DNA from: Pseudomonas sp. ATCC PTA-122608
GTDB lineage: Bacteria; Pseudomonadota; Gammaproteobacteria; Pseudomonadales; Pseudomonadaceae
Direction of reading: 5' to 3'
Assembly: GCF_001952855.1 (NCBI RefSeq)
Contig: NZ_LPNO01000006.1
Span: 250,780 to 314,779, forward strand
Length of the DNA stretch: 64,000 nucleotides
A program made the translations under genes and the position numbers. The notes under the pieces were generated by a model. The model saw only the letters and a list, made by a program, of their open reading frames with translations. It was not told the origin of the DNA and made no database searches. The first letter of the stretch is position 1. Each line of letters starts with the position of its first letter. Positions 43,348-53,321 of the stretch are shown here, in pieces.

Positions 43348-43856
43348 CGCTGGCTGTCCAGCAGGATGCACTGGGCGCCCGCCTTGACGATGTAGCGCTT
43401 GACTGTGGTGATGCTTGCGCCGAGGCGCTCGGCAATTTCGCCGTGGCTCAAGCCGTCGAGTTGCGACCACAGGAATGCCTGGCGCACCGGCAGTGCCAGG
43501 CGGCTGAGTACTTCGTCTAGGGCCATCAGGGTTTCCAGAAGAATCCACTGGGTTTCAGCACTGGGAGCCGACTCTTCCGGCAACAGCGTCAGGGCCTGCA
43601 AATAGGCCTTTTCGAGTTTTTGCCGGCGGTAGTGATTGGACAACACGCTCTGCGCGACTTTCGCCAGAAAGCTGCGAGGTGCCTGGACTTCAAGGGGCTG
43701 GTTCTTGGTGAGCAAGCGCAGGAACGTGTCCTGGGCCAGGTCGGCGGCACTCTGCGAACAGTTCAAGCGACGCCATAGCCATTGCTGCAACCAGCGGTGT
43801 TGCTGCTGGTAAAGCGTGGCCAAGTCAGTGGGAGTTACCGCAGGGGTCGGGGACAT
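43344..43856 (-). CDS. fecI: FecI-family ECF sigma factor
   Basis: This 170-residue iron-starvation sigma factor has region 2 (SAADLAQDTFLRLLT, RSFLAKVAQSVLSNHYRRQ) and region 4 (LSRLALPVRQAFLWSQLDGLSHGEIAERLGASITTVKRYI). With FecR and the receptor it forms a cell-surface signalling cascade that boosts the receptor gene when its siderophore is present. A Fur box lies about 22 bases upstream of the start. The ribosome binding site is weak. Confidence 0.92.
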   Translation of the reverse strand: MSPTPAVTPTDLATLYQQQHRWLQQWLWRRLNCSQSAADLAQDTFLRLLTKNQPLEVQAPRSFLAKVAQSVLSNHYRRQKLEKAYLQALTLLPEESAPSAETQWILLETLMALDEVLSRLALPVRQAFLWSQLDGLSHGEIAERLGASITTVKRYIVKAGAQCILLDSQR

Positions 43857-43877
43857 GAAAGGCGCGCAGAGTGCAAA

Positions 43878-43892
43878 TGATAATGCTTATCA
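43878..43892. promoter_or_regulatory. Fur box upstream of fecI
   Basis: TGATAATGCTTATCA matches the 7-1-7 Fur consensus at all but one position. It places the fecI-fecR genes under iron repression. Confidence 0.8.
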
Positions 43893-43930
43893 TATGATGC
43901 GCAGTGCAGAGGCTGCAACTACTCAACTTG

Positions 43931-44028
43931 CTGGAGCGAGCTTGCTTGCGAAAAACCTGAGGATGGCGTGCCATTCAGAAAGGCCGCGTCTTCGTTAACG
44001 ATTTTCGCGAGCACGCTCGCTCCTACAG
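43931..44028. repeat. REP doublet
   Basis: CTGGAGCGAGCTTGCTTGCG at 43931 and an inverted partner ending at 44028 form a REP pair between fecI and the DUF4174 gene, whose end is six bases away. Confidence 0.85.
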
Positions 44029-44034
44029 TGTGGG

Positions 44035-44604
44035 TCAGTCGTCCAGTTGCTGTGAAGCCGGTGCTTGCTTCACAGCTTTGCCAGGCTTCGCGGCTTTCGG
44101 CGCAGCCGGTTCCGGTTCGGCCGGGGCGGCAAGCTCCTTTTCAGCCTGGGGCATCTGATCAATCGCGCTGAAGAAATCCGCCAGGTTGAGGGTGTCCGGT
44201 GGCACGGTCTTCTCGAGTTTTTTCTCGCCGTCCTTGCCCACCAGAATCACTTTGGTACCACTGCCGGCACCCAACTTGAGCGCGCGGATCAACGCATTGG
44301 TTTCAGGCGGGGCGAGCTTCTTGTTGTCCTTCGGGTCCTTGGCGAACTTCTCGCCTTCGGCGCCGATGCTGCCGAAGGACACGGTGTAGAGCACCATGCT
44401 GCGCTCTTCAAAGGACTGCTTGTTGGCAGGCTCTTCCAGCTGTTTCTTGAGAGTGGCCAACGTTGGGTTGCCGGAGTCGAGTTCCACCACCACCAACGGG
44501 CGTGACTTGCCCAGGTCCTGCTTGAGCGGATTGAGATCATCCGCGGCCAGCAGCGGCCCCGTAAAAGCCATCAAGGTAGCCAGGGTCAGCGACCGGATGA
44601 GCAT
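44035..44604 (-). CDS. Secreted DUF4174-like protein
   Basis: The 189-residue protein begins with a signal peptide (MLIRSLTLATLMAFTGPLLAAD). The core RPLVVVELDSGNPTLATLKKQLEE to GAGSGTKVILVGKDGEKKLEKT has a thioredoxin-like order of strands and resembles DUF4174, but no CxxC is present, so it is not an active disulfide enzyme. A proline/alanine/lysine-rich tail follows (AAPAEPEPAAPKAAKPGKA). The ATG at 44604 has AAAGGAGG upstream and is preferred to 44667. Function is unknown. Confidence 0.75.
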   Translation of the reverse strand: MLIRSLTLATLMAFTGPLLAADDLNPLKQDLGKSRPLVVVELDSGNPTLATLKKQLEEPANKQSFEERSMVLYTVSFGSIGAEGEKFAKDPKDNKKLAPPETNALIRALKLGAGSGTKVILVGKDGEKKLEKTVPPDTLNLADFFSAIDQMPQAEKELAAPAEPEPAAPKAAKPGKAVKQAPASQQLDD

Positions 44605-44768
44605 GCACACCTCCTTTGAATTCCATGCAGGGTTCTTGAGTTTCATGTCTGCGACAGTCAAATTCAAGGATGATTCCTACGTCAGCTTCAGAAAGCGTAG
44701 GTCAGGACGCCCGCGACGCAAGGCGTTTAGCCACCTTAGGCCTCATTGTTTCTTCTGATTGCTAAGGC

Positions 44769-45389
44769 TTACAGCGGCCAATGCCGGGCAAATACCGGCG
44801 CCACGATGGGGTCGGCATCCACCTGCGCCAGCATCACGGCAAACTCAGGCCGCGACTGTTGTATCGCCTCGCGTCCTCCCGCCCAGCGCGACACGGCTGC
44901 GGCCATGATCCCCAATGCATTTGGAGCCTGCTGCGGGGTGACCAGTTGGTCGGCGAATTGATCGGCAAACACTTCCCAGGCCCCATGCAGGCGGCGACGG
45001 GTGCCGCTGATCAACTGTCCATGCTGCTGCGCATCGGCGCCGGCGGTCCAGCGTTCCGGGTAGTCAATGATGCCAATCGCCGAATAACAGTTGGCGGCGA
45101 TGTACACCAGGCCGCGAATGACTTGGGCGGGCTCCTCGGGCAGCAACGCCGAGGCGGGAAATTGCAGGCCGAGGTGAATCAGAATCGCCGCGCTTTCGGT
45201 CAACACGCTGCCGTCCGGCTGTTGCAGGGTGGGGATTTGCTTGAGCGGGTTGATCTGCGCCAGGGCCTCGCTGCCCGCGCTGTCTTCCCAGGAGCAGGCG
45301 TCGACCTGGCGCCATTCGACACCGCAACGCTGCAGGGCGATTTCGATGATGCACGAGCCGGTGCCTTGGGTTCCGTAGAGGGTGTACAC
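44769..45389 (-). CDS. Glutathione S-transferase family protein
   Basis: The 206-residue protein has an N-terminal thioredoxin-like GST domain (YTLYGTQGTGSCIIEIAL, QINPLKQIPTLQQPDGSVLTESAAILIHL, with the cis-Pro and ESAAI glutathione-binding motif) and an all-helical C-terminal domain. It is cytoplasmic and probably conjugates or reduces electrophiles with glutathione. It starts with GTG, nine bases after AGGAGG. It is divergent from the AbrB-like gene. Confidence 0.88.
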   Translation of the reverse strand: MYTLYGTQGTGSCIIEIALQRCGVEWRQVDACSWEDSAGSEALAQINPLKQIPTLQQPDGSVLTESAAILIHLGLQFPASALLPEEPAQVIRGLVYIAANCYSAIGIIDYPERWTAGADAQQHGQLISGTRRRLHGAWEVFADQFADQLVTPQQAPNALGIMAAAVSRWAGGREAIQQSRPEFAVMLAQVDADPIVAPVFARHWPL

Positions 45390-45459
45390 GGTGCTGAGCC
45401 TCCTGGCAGTGGGTTGAGGTGTTAGGCTAGGCCGTTCAATCGTTCAACGGGAAGCCATC

Positions 45460-45675
45460 ATGCACAGCAAACGCGTCACGATCGAAGACTGGGACGGCGA
45501 CGGCGCCATTCGCCTGCCGGACGAAGCCTTGCAGGAATTGGGGCTGGATGTGGGCGACACGCTGTACATCGTCGAGACCTATGTGGGCACGCAAAAAGGT
45601 TTTGTGTTGTCGACCACGCCGAAAATTGCCGACCGGATGGATGAGCTGGTGGAAGAGCTGAGCCACAAACCCTAG
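45460..45675 (+). CDS. Small AbrB/MazE-like DNA-binding protein
   Basis: This 71-residue protein has the SpoVT/AbrB swapped-hairpin pattern (WDGDGAIRLPDEALQELGLDVGDTLYIVE). Such proteins are usually antitoxins or transition regulators, but no toxin gene is next to it, so it is an orphan. GGGAAG is six bases before the ATG. Its end overlaps the convergent GNAT gene by four bases. Confidence 0.75.
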   Translation: MHSKRVTIEDWDGDGAIRLPDEALQELGLDVGDTLYIVETYVGTQKGFVLSTTPKIADRMDELVEELSHKP

Positions 45676-46250
45676 CGAGTCAGCCTGGCCAGCAACCCCG
45701 CTTTCACCTGCGGCCATTCCGGATCAATGATGCTGAAGCGCACCGAGTTGCGCTTGCGGCCATCGGGCATGATGCGCTCGTGGCGCACGATCCCTTCCTG
45801 TACCGCACCGAGGCGCAGGATCGCGGCCCGGGATTTTTCATTCAGTTCATCCGTCGTGAATTGCACCCGCACGCAGTCCATCACTTCAAACGCGTGGGTC
45901 AGCAGCAACAGCTTGGCCTCGGTGTTGACCCCGGATTTCTGCACCGACTGGCTGATATACGTGTGGCCGATCTCCAGCTTGCGGTTGACCCGGTCAACCT
46001 TCCAGAACCGTGTGCTGCCCACCACCTCACCAGTGTCGCGGCGCACGATGACAAACGGCATCATGGTGCCCGCCTCACGCCCGGCCAGGGCGATGTCCAC
46101 GTACTTATCGACGGTGTCGGGGCCCGGCACGTTGGTCACCTTGAGGTTCCACAGTTGCCCGTCGGCGGCGGCCTGTACCAAGGCAGCCGAGTGTTCGCGT
46201 TGCAGGGGGCGGAGTTCGACCGTGGTGCCGGTCAGGGTGATTTCAGTCAT
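45672..46250 (-). CDS. GNAT-family N-acetyltransferase
   Basis: The 192-residue protein resembles the RimJ/RimL-type GNAT enzymes: VELRPLQREHSAALVQAA at the start, GEVVGSTRFWKVD and LEIGHTYISQSVQKSGVNTEAKLLLLTHAFE around the acetyl-CoA site, and VQFTTDELNEKSRAAILRLGAVQEG near the end. The target may be a protein N-terminus or small molecule. The ATG at 46250 (MTEITLTG) is chosen over a longer frame to 46316, which lacks similarity. Confidence 0.85.
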   Translation of the reverse strand: MTEITLTGTTVELRPLQREHSAALVQAAADGQLWNLKVTNVPGPDTVDKYVDIALAGREAGTMMPFVIVRRDTGEVVGSTRFWKVDRVNRKLEIGHTYISQSVQKSGVNTEAKLLLLTHAFEVMDCVRVQFTTDELNEKSRAAILRLGAVQEGIVRHERIMPDGRKRNSVRFSIIDPEWPQVKAGLLARLTR

Positions 46251-46322
46251 GGGAGTGCTGCGCCGTCTGGTGGTCGTCAGTGGCCAAGATTGCAGGCTCT
46301 CGCCACTGCAAGGCAAGCCGTT

Positions 46323-48680
46323 TTAGAACAAGCCCATCTGGCCACCCACCAGGGTACTGAAGTCGTCGTTTACAAACGGCAGGATCGCATCCGCCACCGG
46401 TTGCAGTTGCCGGGTGACGTAGTGGTCGTAGTCGATCGGTGCCTGGCGCACTTCCAGCGGTTCGGGGCCGTTGACGCTGATCACGTAGCTGATCCAGCCA
46501 CCGTTCTGGTACTGGCGCGGGCGACCCTGGCGGTCGTTGTATTCGTCGGCTAGCCGCGCGGCGCGCACGTGGGGCGGCACGTTGCGTTCGTAGTCGCCCA
46601 ATTGCCGGCGCAGGCGTTTGCGGTAGATCAGCAATTCGTCGAGTTCACCGCTCAAGGTGCGACGTACGTAGTCGCGTACGTAGTCTTGATGAGGCTGGCG
46701 GTGGAAGATCCGCTGGTAGAGCTCCTGCTGGAATTGCCGGGCCAGGGGCGACCAGTCGCTGCGCACGGTTTCCAGGCCTTTGTAGATCATTTCTTCGCTG
46801 CCGTCGGCACGGGTGACCAGCCCGGCGTAGCGCTTCTTGCTGCCCTCTTCCGCGCCGCGAATGGTCGGCATCAGGAAGCGGCTGAAGTGGGTTTCGTATT
46901 GCAGTTCCAGGGCGCTTTGCAGGCCGAACTCATTCTGCAGGCGCTCACGCCACCAGGTGTTGACGTGCTGCACCAGGTCCAGGCCGATGCGCGTGGCGTC
47001 TTCCTGGGAGTGGGCGCTGCCGAGCCAGACGAAGGTAGAGTCGGTGTCGCCGTAGATCACTTCATAACCCCGGGCTTCAACCAGTTCGCGGGTCTGGCGC
47101 ATGATCTGGTGGCCACGCAAGGTGATGGACGACGCCAGCCGCGTGTCAAAGAAGCGGCAACCGCTGGAACCGAGCACGCCGTAGAAGGCGTTCATGATGA
47201 TCTTCAGTGCCTGTGACAGCGGCGCGTTGTGTTCGCGCTTGGCCACTTCGCGGCCTTCGGAAACCCGCGCGACAATCGACGGCAGGCAATGCCGGGTGCG
47301 AGAAAACCGTGCGCCGCGAAAGCCTTCCACCGACTCGCTGTCTTCGGGGTGACGCAGGCCTTCGATCAGGCCCACCGGGTCGATCAGAAAACTGCGGATG
47401 ATCGACGGGTAAAGGCTTTTGTAGTCGAGCACCAGCACCGATTCGTAGAGGCCCGGGCGCGAGTCCATGACAAACCCGCCGGGGCTGGCCTGGGGTGGTT
47501 TGTCTCCCAGGTTCGGCGCGACGAAACCCTGGCGGTGCATCAGCGGCATGTACAGGTGAGTGAAGGCTGCCACCGAACCACCGTTGCGGTCCGCTGGCAG
47601 GCCGGTGACGCTGGCGCGCTCCAGGAGGAATTTCAGCAGCTCGGTCTTCTCGAAAATCCGCGTGACCAGCTCGCAGTCCTTGAGGTTATAGCGCGCCAGC
47701 GCGGGCTTGTCCTCAGCGAACATGCGGTTGATTTCGTCCATGCGCTGGTACGGCGTGGAGATCGATTTACCTTCGCCAAGCAAGGTCTGTGCGACGTTTT
47801 CCAGGCTGAAGGATTCGAAACTCCAGGTGGCCGAACGCAAGGCTTCGATGCCATCGATGATCAGCCGCCCGGCTGCCGCGGCGAAGTAGTGGTTGCGGCT
47901 GCCGTGTTCGCGCCAGCCCATGGCGTCACCGCCACGGCCCAGCAGCAGCGGCACGTTCAAGCGTTGCGCATGCTCGTGCAGGACACGCAGGTCGAACTGC
48001 ACCAGGTTCCAGCCGATGATCGCGTCGGGGTCATGGGTGGCGAGCCAAAGGTTCAGGCGTTCGAGCAGTTCGGCGCGGGTGTCGCAGTAGTCGAGCTTGA
48101 AGTCCACTGCGTCAGTTTTGTTGGACGGGCCAAGCATGTACACCTGGCGCTCGCCGCAACCTTCCAGGGCGATGGAATACAGGTCGCCCTGGGCGGTGGT
48201 CTCGATGTCCAGCGACACCAGCTTGAGTGGCGGGCGATAATCCGGCGCGGGTTTCATCTGCGCCTCCACCAGCATGCCGCCCTCGCCCGCCGTACCGCCA
48301 AACCACACCGGCGCGGTGATGAAGCGTTCCATCATGTAGCGATCGGGTGGGCGCACATCGCCTTCATAGACATCAATGCCGGCTTTGCGCAGGCGCTTTT
48401 CCAGGTCCATCAATTGGCGATGTTGTTTGGTGTAGAGGCCCAGCACCGGGCGATGGTGGAAGTCGCAGAGTGCCAGGTCGCGCAACTCGATACCGCGCTC
48501 GCCCTTGAGCTGCAGCTCGGCAGGCTTGCGATGGGCCTGGGGGATGAACATCACGGAGGTCTGCACCGGCAAGCGCACAAACCTTGGGCCGTGATCGGTG
48601 GCCAGCCAGAAACTGACCTCCGTGCCCGCCGGGGTGTCGCGCCAATGCCGGGTCAGGACAAACCCCTGCTGTAAATCCAC
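46323..48680 (-). CDS. polB: DNA polymerase II (family B)
   Basis: The 785-residue enzyme is the accessory family B polymerase used in repair and replication restart. The 3'-5' exonuclease motif is SLDIETT. Polymerase motifs are DYKSLYPSI (A), NAFYGVLG (B) and [10 protein letters not shown] (C). The GTG at 48680 is taken as the start because AGGTG is seven bases upstream; the frame continues to a TTG at 48695. I see no clear LexA box in the upstream 200 bases. Confidence 0.95.
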   Translation of the reverse strand: MDLQQGFVLTRHWRDTPAGTEVSFWLATDHGPRFVRLPVQTSVMFIPQAHRKPAELQLKGERGIELRDLALCDFHHRPVLGLYTKQHRQLMDLEKRLRKAGIDVYEGDVRPPDRYMMERFITAPVWFGGTAGEGGMLVEAQMKPAPDYRPPLKLVSLDIETTAQGDLYSIALEGCGERQVYMLGPSNKTDAVDFKLDYCDTRAELLERLNLWLATHDPDAIIGWNLVQFDLRVLHEHAQRLNVPLLLGRGGDAMGWREHGSRNHYFAAAAGRLIIDGIEALRSATWSFESFSLENVAQTLLGEGKSISTPYQRMDEINRMFAEDKPALARYNLKDCELVTRIFEKTELLKFLLERASVTGLPADRNGGSVAAFTHLYMPLMHRQGFVAPNLGDKPPQASPGGFVMDSRPGLYESVLVLDYKSLYPSIIRSFLIDPVGLIEGLRHPEDSESVEGFRGARFSRTRHCLPSIVARVSEGREVAKREHNAPLSQALKIIMNAFYGVLGSSGCRFFDTRLASSITLRGHQIMRQTRELVEARGYEVIYGDTDSTFVWLGSAHSQEDATRIGLDLVQHVNTWWRERLQNEFGLQSALELQYETHFSRFLMPTIRGAEEGSKKRYAGLVTRADGSEEMIYKGLETVRSDWSPLARQFQQELYQRIFHRQPHQDYVRDYVRRTLSGELDELLIYRKRLRRQLGDYERNVPPHVRAARLADEYNDRQGRPRQYQNGGWISYVISVNGPEPLEVRQAPIDYDHYVTRQLQPVADAILPFVNDDFSTLVGGQMGLF

Positions 48681-48808
48681 CTTGCCACACCTCAAGAATC
48701 GCTTTCAGGGCGTGATTCTACTCGGCCTGTGACAAGGCGCGGCGATTTAACCGAAATGGCCTACACGCACGAAGACAACAATCTCACAAACTTGTTGCAG
48801 AATATTAA

Positions 48809-48823
48809 TGACAATTACTATCA
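48809..48823. promoter_or_regulatory. Fur box upstream of the second siderophore receptor
   Basis: TGACAATTACTATCA differs from the 7-1-7 Fur consensus at two positions. It lies 87 bases before the receptor start in the divergent region with polB. Confidence 0.7.
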
Positions 48824-48910
48824 TTCGCACCGGAGTCGTATCCGCGCAGCGAGGACGCGCAACGTTGTTGCCCTTTTCTTCACATTGACGGTTCGCCGTC
48901 AGGATCGACC

Positions 48911-51145
48911 ATGCCCACCTCCAGCCGTTTTGCTGTGCCGTTTCGCCCGACCCTGCTCGCCCTTTGCTGTTCCCTGAGCCTCACCGCTCACGCCGCCACT
49001 CCAGAAACCACGCAGGATGCGAACAACAGTCAGGACGGCAAGGCTCTGGAATTGGGTGCTACTACCATCAGCGCCGACGCACCTACGCCCAACGCCCTGC
49101 CCCCGGTGTATGCCGGCGGCCAGGTCGCTCGCGGCGGGCAACTGGGGGTGCTGGGCAATCAGGACATCATGGACGTGCCCTTCAGCATGTCGTCCTATAC
49201 CGAAAAACTGATTCGTGACCAGCAGGCCGAAAACGTCGGTGATGTGCTGCTCAACGACTCGTCCGTGCGCCAGGCGTCAGGCTATGCCAACCAGGCCCAG
49301 GCCTTTGTGATCCGTGGCCTGCCGCTGAACGGCGACGACATTTCGTTCAACGGTTTGTACGGCATCCTGCCGCGCCAGATCATGTCCACCGACGCCCTGG
49401 AACGGGTTGAAGTGTTCAAGGGCCCCAACGCCTTTATCAACGGCGTGACGCCCGGCGGCTCCGGGATTGGCGGCGGTGTGAACCTGCAACCCAAGCGCGC
49501 CGATGATGTTCCGTTGCGCCGCTTCAGCACCGACATCAGCAGCGATGGCCGGGTCGGCGAGCACCTGGATATCGGCCAGCGCTTTGGCGAAGACAATCGC
49601 TTCGGCGCGCGGGTGAATATCTCCCAGCGTGAGGGCGATACCGGGGTCGACGACGAGAGCCAGCGCTCGAAGCTGTTTGCGGTTGGCCTGGATTATCGCG
49701 GCGATGCACTGCGTTTGTCGGGGGATTTTGTCTACTCGAAACAGAAGATCAATGGCGGGCGCAACACCGTGCTGCTTGGCCAGAACCTGACCCATATCCC
49801 CAACGCACCTTCGGCCGACACCAACTACGCGCCGAGCTGGGGCACCAGCAGCCTGGAAGACACCTTCGGCATGTTGCGCGCCGAGTACGACCTCAACGAC
49901 AACTGGACCGCTTATGTCGCCGGCGGTGCCAAGCACACCAACGAGATCGGCCGCTACTCGTCGGTCACATTGAACGACACCCTGGGCAATGCCACCGTCA
50001 GTGGCTCGCGCATCGCCCACCAGGAAGACAACACCAGCCTGATGGCAGGCTTGAACGGCAAGTTCCAGACCGGCCCGGTCAGCCACAAGCTGAACCTCGG
50101 GTTGACCGGGATCTGGGCCCAGACCCGCAATGCCTATGACTTCGACTTCACCGGCCACGCCAGCAATATCTATAACCCGGTGGACGTTGCCGAGCCGGTC
50201 AAAGGCAGCTTCGTGGGCGGCGACTTGAACGACCCGGGCATCACCGCCAAGACCTTCGCCCGCAGTGCGGCGGTCTCCGACACCCTGGGCTTTATGGATG
50301 ATCGTTTGCTGGTGACCGCTGGTTTGCGTCGCCAGGAACTGGTGGTTCAGGGCTTCGCCTACGGCACGGGCACTCGCACCGCCGATTACGACAAGTCGAT
50401 CACCACACCGGTGTACGGCCTGGTGTTCAAGCCGTGGGACCATGTGTCGTTCTATGCCAACCATATCGAAGGCCTGGCCCAGGGTCCGACCGCTCCCCAG
50501 ACAGCCGGCACAGCCCCCATCAGCAACGCCGGCCAGGCCTACGCCCCGGCGCGTTCGAAACAGACCGAAGCCGGGGTCAAGGTCGACATGGGCACCTACG
50601 GTGCAACCCTGGGCGTGTACCGCATCGAGCAACCCACCGATGGCTACTCACAACTCAGCGCCGACGGTTTAAGCGCCACCTATGTTCGCCAGGGCGAGCA
50701 GGTCAACAAAGGCGTGGAGCTCAACGTGTTCGGCGAGCCTATCGCAGGGCTGCGCCTGTTGGGCGGTGCAACCATCATCCACACCGAAGTCAACGGCACC
50801 CAGAACGGCGCCAACGACGGCAACCGCGCCATCGGCGTACCTAGCTTCCAACTGAATGCTGGCGTGGACTGGGATGTACCGGGCCTGCAAGGCGTGACGG
50901 TTAACGGTCGGATGCTACGCACCGGCGGCCAATACGCCGACGCGGCCAACAACCTCAGCCTGCCCGCCTGGAACCGCTTCGATGTTGGCGCGCGCTACAC
51001 CTTCAAGGTGAACCAGCGTGACGTCACCCTGGGTGCCACCGTGGAAAACGTCGCCAATACCAAGTACTGGGAATCGGCCCTCGGCGGCTACTTGACCCAA
51101 GGTGACCCGCGCGTGGCCAAGTTGTCGGCCAGCATCGACTTCTAA
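48911..51145 (+). CDS. TonB-dependent siderophore receptor without signalling domain
   Basis: The 744-residue outer-membrane protein has a signal peptide of about 28 residues (SLTAHA-AT), then a short linker and the plug (about 75-200: QAFVIRGLPLNGDDISFNGLYG, ERVEVFKGPNAFINGVTPGGSGIGGGVNL) and a barrel ending in KLSASIDF. It lacks the STN domain seen in the other receptor, so it is a plain transporter. It resembles FhuA/FiuA-type hydroxamate siderophore receptors. A Fur box precedes it, and a LysR gene follows after 65 bases. Confidence 0.93.
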   Translation: MPTSSRFAVPFRPTLLALCCSLSLTAHAATPETTQDANNSQDGKALELGATTISADAPTPNALPPVYAGGQVARGGQLGVLGNQDIMDVPFSMSSYTEKLIRDQQAENVGDVLLNDSSVRQASGYANQAQAFVIRGLPLNGDDISFNGLYGILPRQIMSTDALERVEVFKGPNAFINGVTPGGSGIGGGVNLQPKRADDVPLRRFSTDISSDGRVGEHLDIGQRFGEDNRFGARVNISQREGDTGVDDESQRSKLFAVGLDYRGDALRLSGDFVYSKQKINGGRNTVLLGQNLTHIPNAPSADTNYAPSWGTSSLEDTFGMLRAEYDLNDNWTAYVAGGAKHTNEIGRYSSVTLNDTLGNATVSGSRIAHQEDNTSLMAGLNGKFQTGPVSHKLNLGLTGIWAQTRNAYDFDFTGHASNIYNPVDVAEPVKGSFVGGDLNDPGITAKTFARSAAVSDTLGFMDDRLLVTAGLRRQELVVQGFAYGTGTRTADYDKSITTPVYGLVFKPWDHVSFYANHIEGLAQGPTAPQTAGTAPISNAGQAYAPARSKQTEAGVKVDMGTYGATLGVYRIEQPTDGYSQLSADGLSATYVRQGEQVNKGVELNVFGEPIAGLRLLGGATIIHTEVNGTQNGANDGNRAIGVPSFQLNAGVDWDVPGLQGVTVNGRMLRTGGQYADAANNLSLPAWNRFDVGARYTFKVNQRDVTLGATVENVANTKYWESALGGYLTQGDPRVAKLSASIDF

Positions 51146-51210
51146 CCCCAGGTTGGACACCGGGGTCACAACTGCGTAGTTTTTCACCCACTGCGCATAA
51201 GGACCCCGGC

Positions 51211-52092
51211 ATGTCCCCCGACCTCACTTCCATCGAGCTGTTCCTCAAGGCGGTCAAGCTGGGCAACCTGTCCCGGGCGGCCGAGCAATCCCATCTCTCC
51301 CTCTCTGCCGCCAGCCGACGCCTGTCGCTGCTGGAGCAGCACTTCAAGGTCGCCCTGCTGACTCGCACCTCCACCGGCGTTTCGCCGACGGCGGCCGGGG
51401 AAGTGTTGGCCCAGCATGCGCAGTCGATCCTTCGGGCAGTGGACAGCATGCACGCCGACCTCGCCGACTACGCCAAGGGCGCCACCGGCCGGGTTTGCCT
51501 GTACGCCAACAGTTCGGCGATGAGCCAGGAACTGCCGCGCCAACTGACCCAATGGAACACCTTGCACCCGGGTATCCGCCTGGACATTCGCGAGGAGCGC
51601 AGCCGGGAAATTCTCCAGGCCGTGCGCGACGGCGTGGCAGATGTCGGCATTGTCACGACCCGGCCCAGCGAAGAGTTGCGCTTTGTACCCTACTGCCAGG
51701 ACCGCCTGTGCCTGATCGTGCCCCATGATCATCCGTTGAAAATGCGCCAGGCGCGCTTCGAGGATTTGCTCGGTTATGACTTCGTCGGGCTGGAAGACAA
51801 CGCCGCCATCACGCCGTTGATTACCGAAGCCGCCGCCGCCATCGGCATGCCGTTGCGACTGCGGGTGCAGGTGCGCAGTTTCGAAGCGGTGTGCCGCCTG
51901 ATCGCTGCCGGCCAGGGCGTGGGCGTGCTGCCACAGGGCGCGGTGCAGATTTTCCGCAAGGAGATGGCCTTGCGCTTTATCGAAATCGATGACGCCTGGG
52001 CCGACCGCCAGATGTACCTGTGCATGCGCAAGGAACAGCCCTCGCTGACCAGTCTGGCGTTGTTCGACTACCTCAGCGCCAACCCGGCCTAA
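51211..52092 (+). CDS. LysR-family transcriptional regulator
   Basis: The 293-residue protein has the winged helix at residues 5-64 (IELFLKAVKLGNLSRAAEQSHLSLSAASRRLSLLEQHF) and a periplasmic-binding-like effector domain. It lies just upstream of and in the same direction as the four-gene catabolic operon, with a strong hairpin between. It is the best candidate to control that operon, although LysR genes are more often divergent. The inducer is unknown. Confidence 0.88.
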   Translation: MSPDLTSIELFLKAVKLGNLSRAAEQSHLSLSAASRRLSLLEQHFKVALLTRTSTGVSPTAAGEVLAQHAQSILRAVDSMHADLADYAKGATGRVCLYANSSAMSQELPRQLTQWNTLHPGIRLDIREERSREILQAVRDGVADVGIVTTRPSEELRFVPYCQDRLCLIVPHDHPLKMRQARFEDLLGYDFVGLEDNAAITPLITEAAAAIGMPLRLRVQVRSFEAVCRLIAAGQGVGVLPQGAVQIFRKEMALRFIEIDDAWADRQMYLCMRKEQPSLTSLALFDYLSANPA

Positions 52093-52096
52093 CCCT

Positions 52097-52123
52097 TCGG
52101 CCTTCGAATTTTGCGAAGGCCGA
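52097..52123. terminator. Perfect hairpin between LysR and the catabolic operon
   Basis: TCGGCCTTCG and CGAAGGCCGA form a perfect 10-bp stem with a 7-base loop, five bases after the LysR stop. No T-tract follows. It may end the LysR transcript or serve as a regulatory site for the operon that starts 90 bases downstream. Confidence 0.5.
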
Positions 52124-52212
52124 TTCCACAATGAGCAATTCCCCTGCTGTAACAGCTGTGCCAAGAATGCCCCCGCCAGACCTTCCTATAAAAACAAGAC
52201 AGGAGACACGGC

Positions 52213-53319
52213 GTGTCCGATTCCAACACCCGCCCCACCCACCGCATCGCCGTGATTCCCGGCGACGGCATCGGCCGCGAAGTGGTGCCCGAAGGCCTGC
52301 GGGTACTCGAGGCCGTCAGCCGGCGGTTCGGTATTCACTTTGACTTCGACCACTTTGCCTGGTGCAGCGAGCACTACCTGGCCCACGGCACGATGATGCC
52401 CGACGACTGGGCCGAGCAGATCGGCAGCCACGATGCGATCTTCTTCGGCGCGGTTGGCGCGCCGGACATCATCGCCGACCACACCGCTGTGTGGGAGTCG
52501 CTGCTGAAGATCCGCCGCCAGTTCGATCAATACGTGAATATCCGCCCGGTGCGCCTGATGCCTGGCGTGCCCTGCCCGCTGGCCGGCCGTGTGCCGGGTG
52601 ACATCGACTTCATCGTGGTGCGGGAAAACACTGAAGGCGAATACTCCAGTGTCGGCGGAAGGATGTGGGAAGGCACCTCGCGGGAAATCGCAGTGCAGGA
52701 GTCGATTTTCTCCCGGGAAGGCGTGGACCGTGTGGTGGATTACGCCTTCAAGCTGGCGCAACAGCGACCCCGGAAAAACCTGGTGGCGGCGACCAAATCC
52801 AATGGCATCTCGATCACCATGCCGTTCTGGGACGAGCGGGTGAACGAGATCGCCCGGCGCTACCCGGACGTGAAGACGGCCAAGTTTCACATCGACATTC
52901 TGTGTGCGCACTTCGTGCAGCACCCCGACTGGTTCGATGTGGTGGTGGCTTCCAACCTGTTTGGCGACATCCTTTCCGACCTCGGCCCGGCCTGCACGGG
53001 CACCATCGGCATTGCGCCGTCGGCGAACCTGAATCCGCAGCGGCATTACCCTTCACTGTTCGAGCCGGTACACGGCTCGGCGCCGGACATCGCCGGGCTG
53101 GGCGTGGCCAATCCTATCGGGCAGATCTGGTCGGCCGCGCTGATGATCGAGCACTTGGGCGACGGTAATCCGCTTTACCAGGAAGCCGCAGCGGCGATCG
53201 TGTCCGCCATCGAAACCGTGCTTGCCGAAGGCCCGCGCACCCGGGAAATGGGCGGCAGCGCCAGCACCGTCGAAGTGGGCCGCGCCATCGCCGAATGCGT
53301 CGCAGGGAACAGGAGTTGA
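52213..53319 (+). CDS. Tartrate/D-malate dehydrogenase-type beta-decarboxylating dehydrogenase
   Basis: The 368-residue enzyme belongs to the isocitrate/isopropylmalate dehydrogenase family, TtuC/DmlA branch. It has PGDGIGREVVPEGLRVLE, IDFIVVRENTEGEYSS, ATKSNGI, SNLFGDILSD with metal-binding aspartates, and PVHGSAPDIAGLG for NAD. It oxidises and decarboxylates a 2-hydroxy acid such as tartrate, D-malate or isopropylmalate. GTG start with AGGAG upstream. It is the first gene of a four-gene operon; the ALDH gene starts two bases later. Confidence 0.9.
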   Translation: MSDSNTRPTHRIAVIPGDGIGREVVPEGLRVLEAVSRRFGIHFDFDHFAWCSEHYLAHGTMMPDDWAEQIGSHDAIFFGAVGAPDIIADHTAVWESLLKIRRQFDQYVNIRPVRLMPGVPCPLAGRVPGDIDFIVVRENTEGEYSSVGGRMWEGTSREIAVQESIFSREGVDRVVDYAFKLAQQRPRKNLVAATKSNGISITMPFWDERVNEIARRYPDVKTAKFHIDILCAHFVQHPDWFDVVVASNLFGDILSDLGPACTGTIGIAPSANLNPQRHYPSLFEPVHGSAPDIAGLGVANPIGQIWSAALMIEHLGDGNPLYQEAAAAIVSAIETVLAEGPRTREMGGSASTVEVGRAIAECVAGNRS

Positions 53320-53321
53320 AC

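Noticed and set aside
48729..48977. 82-codon frame before the second siderophore receptor
   Set aside because: It spans the Fur box and promoter and overlaps the receptor signal peptide; no family similarity.
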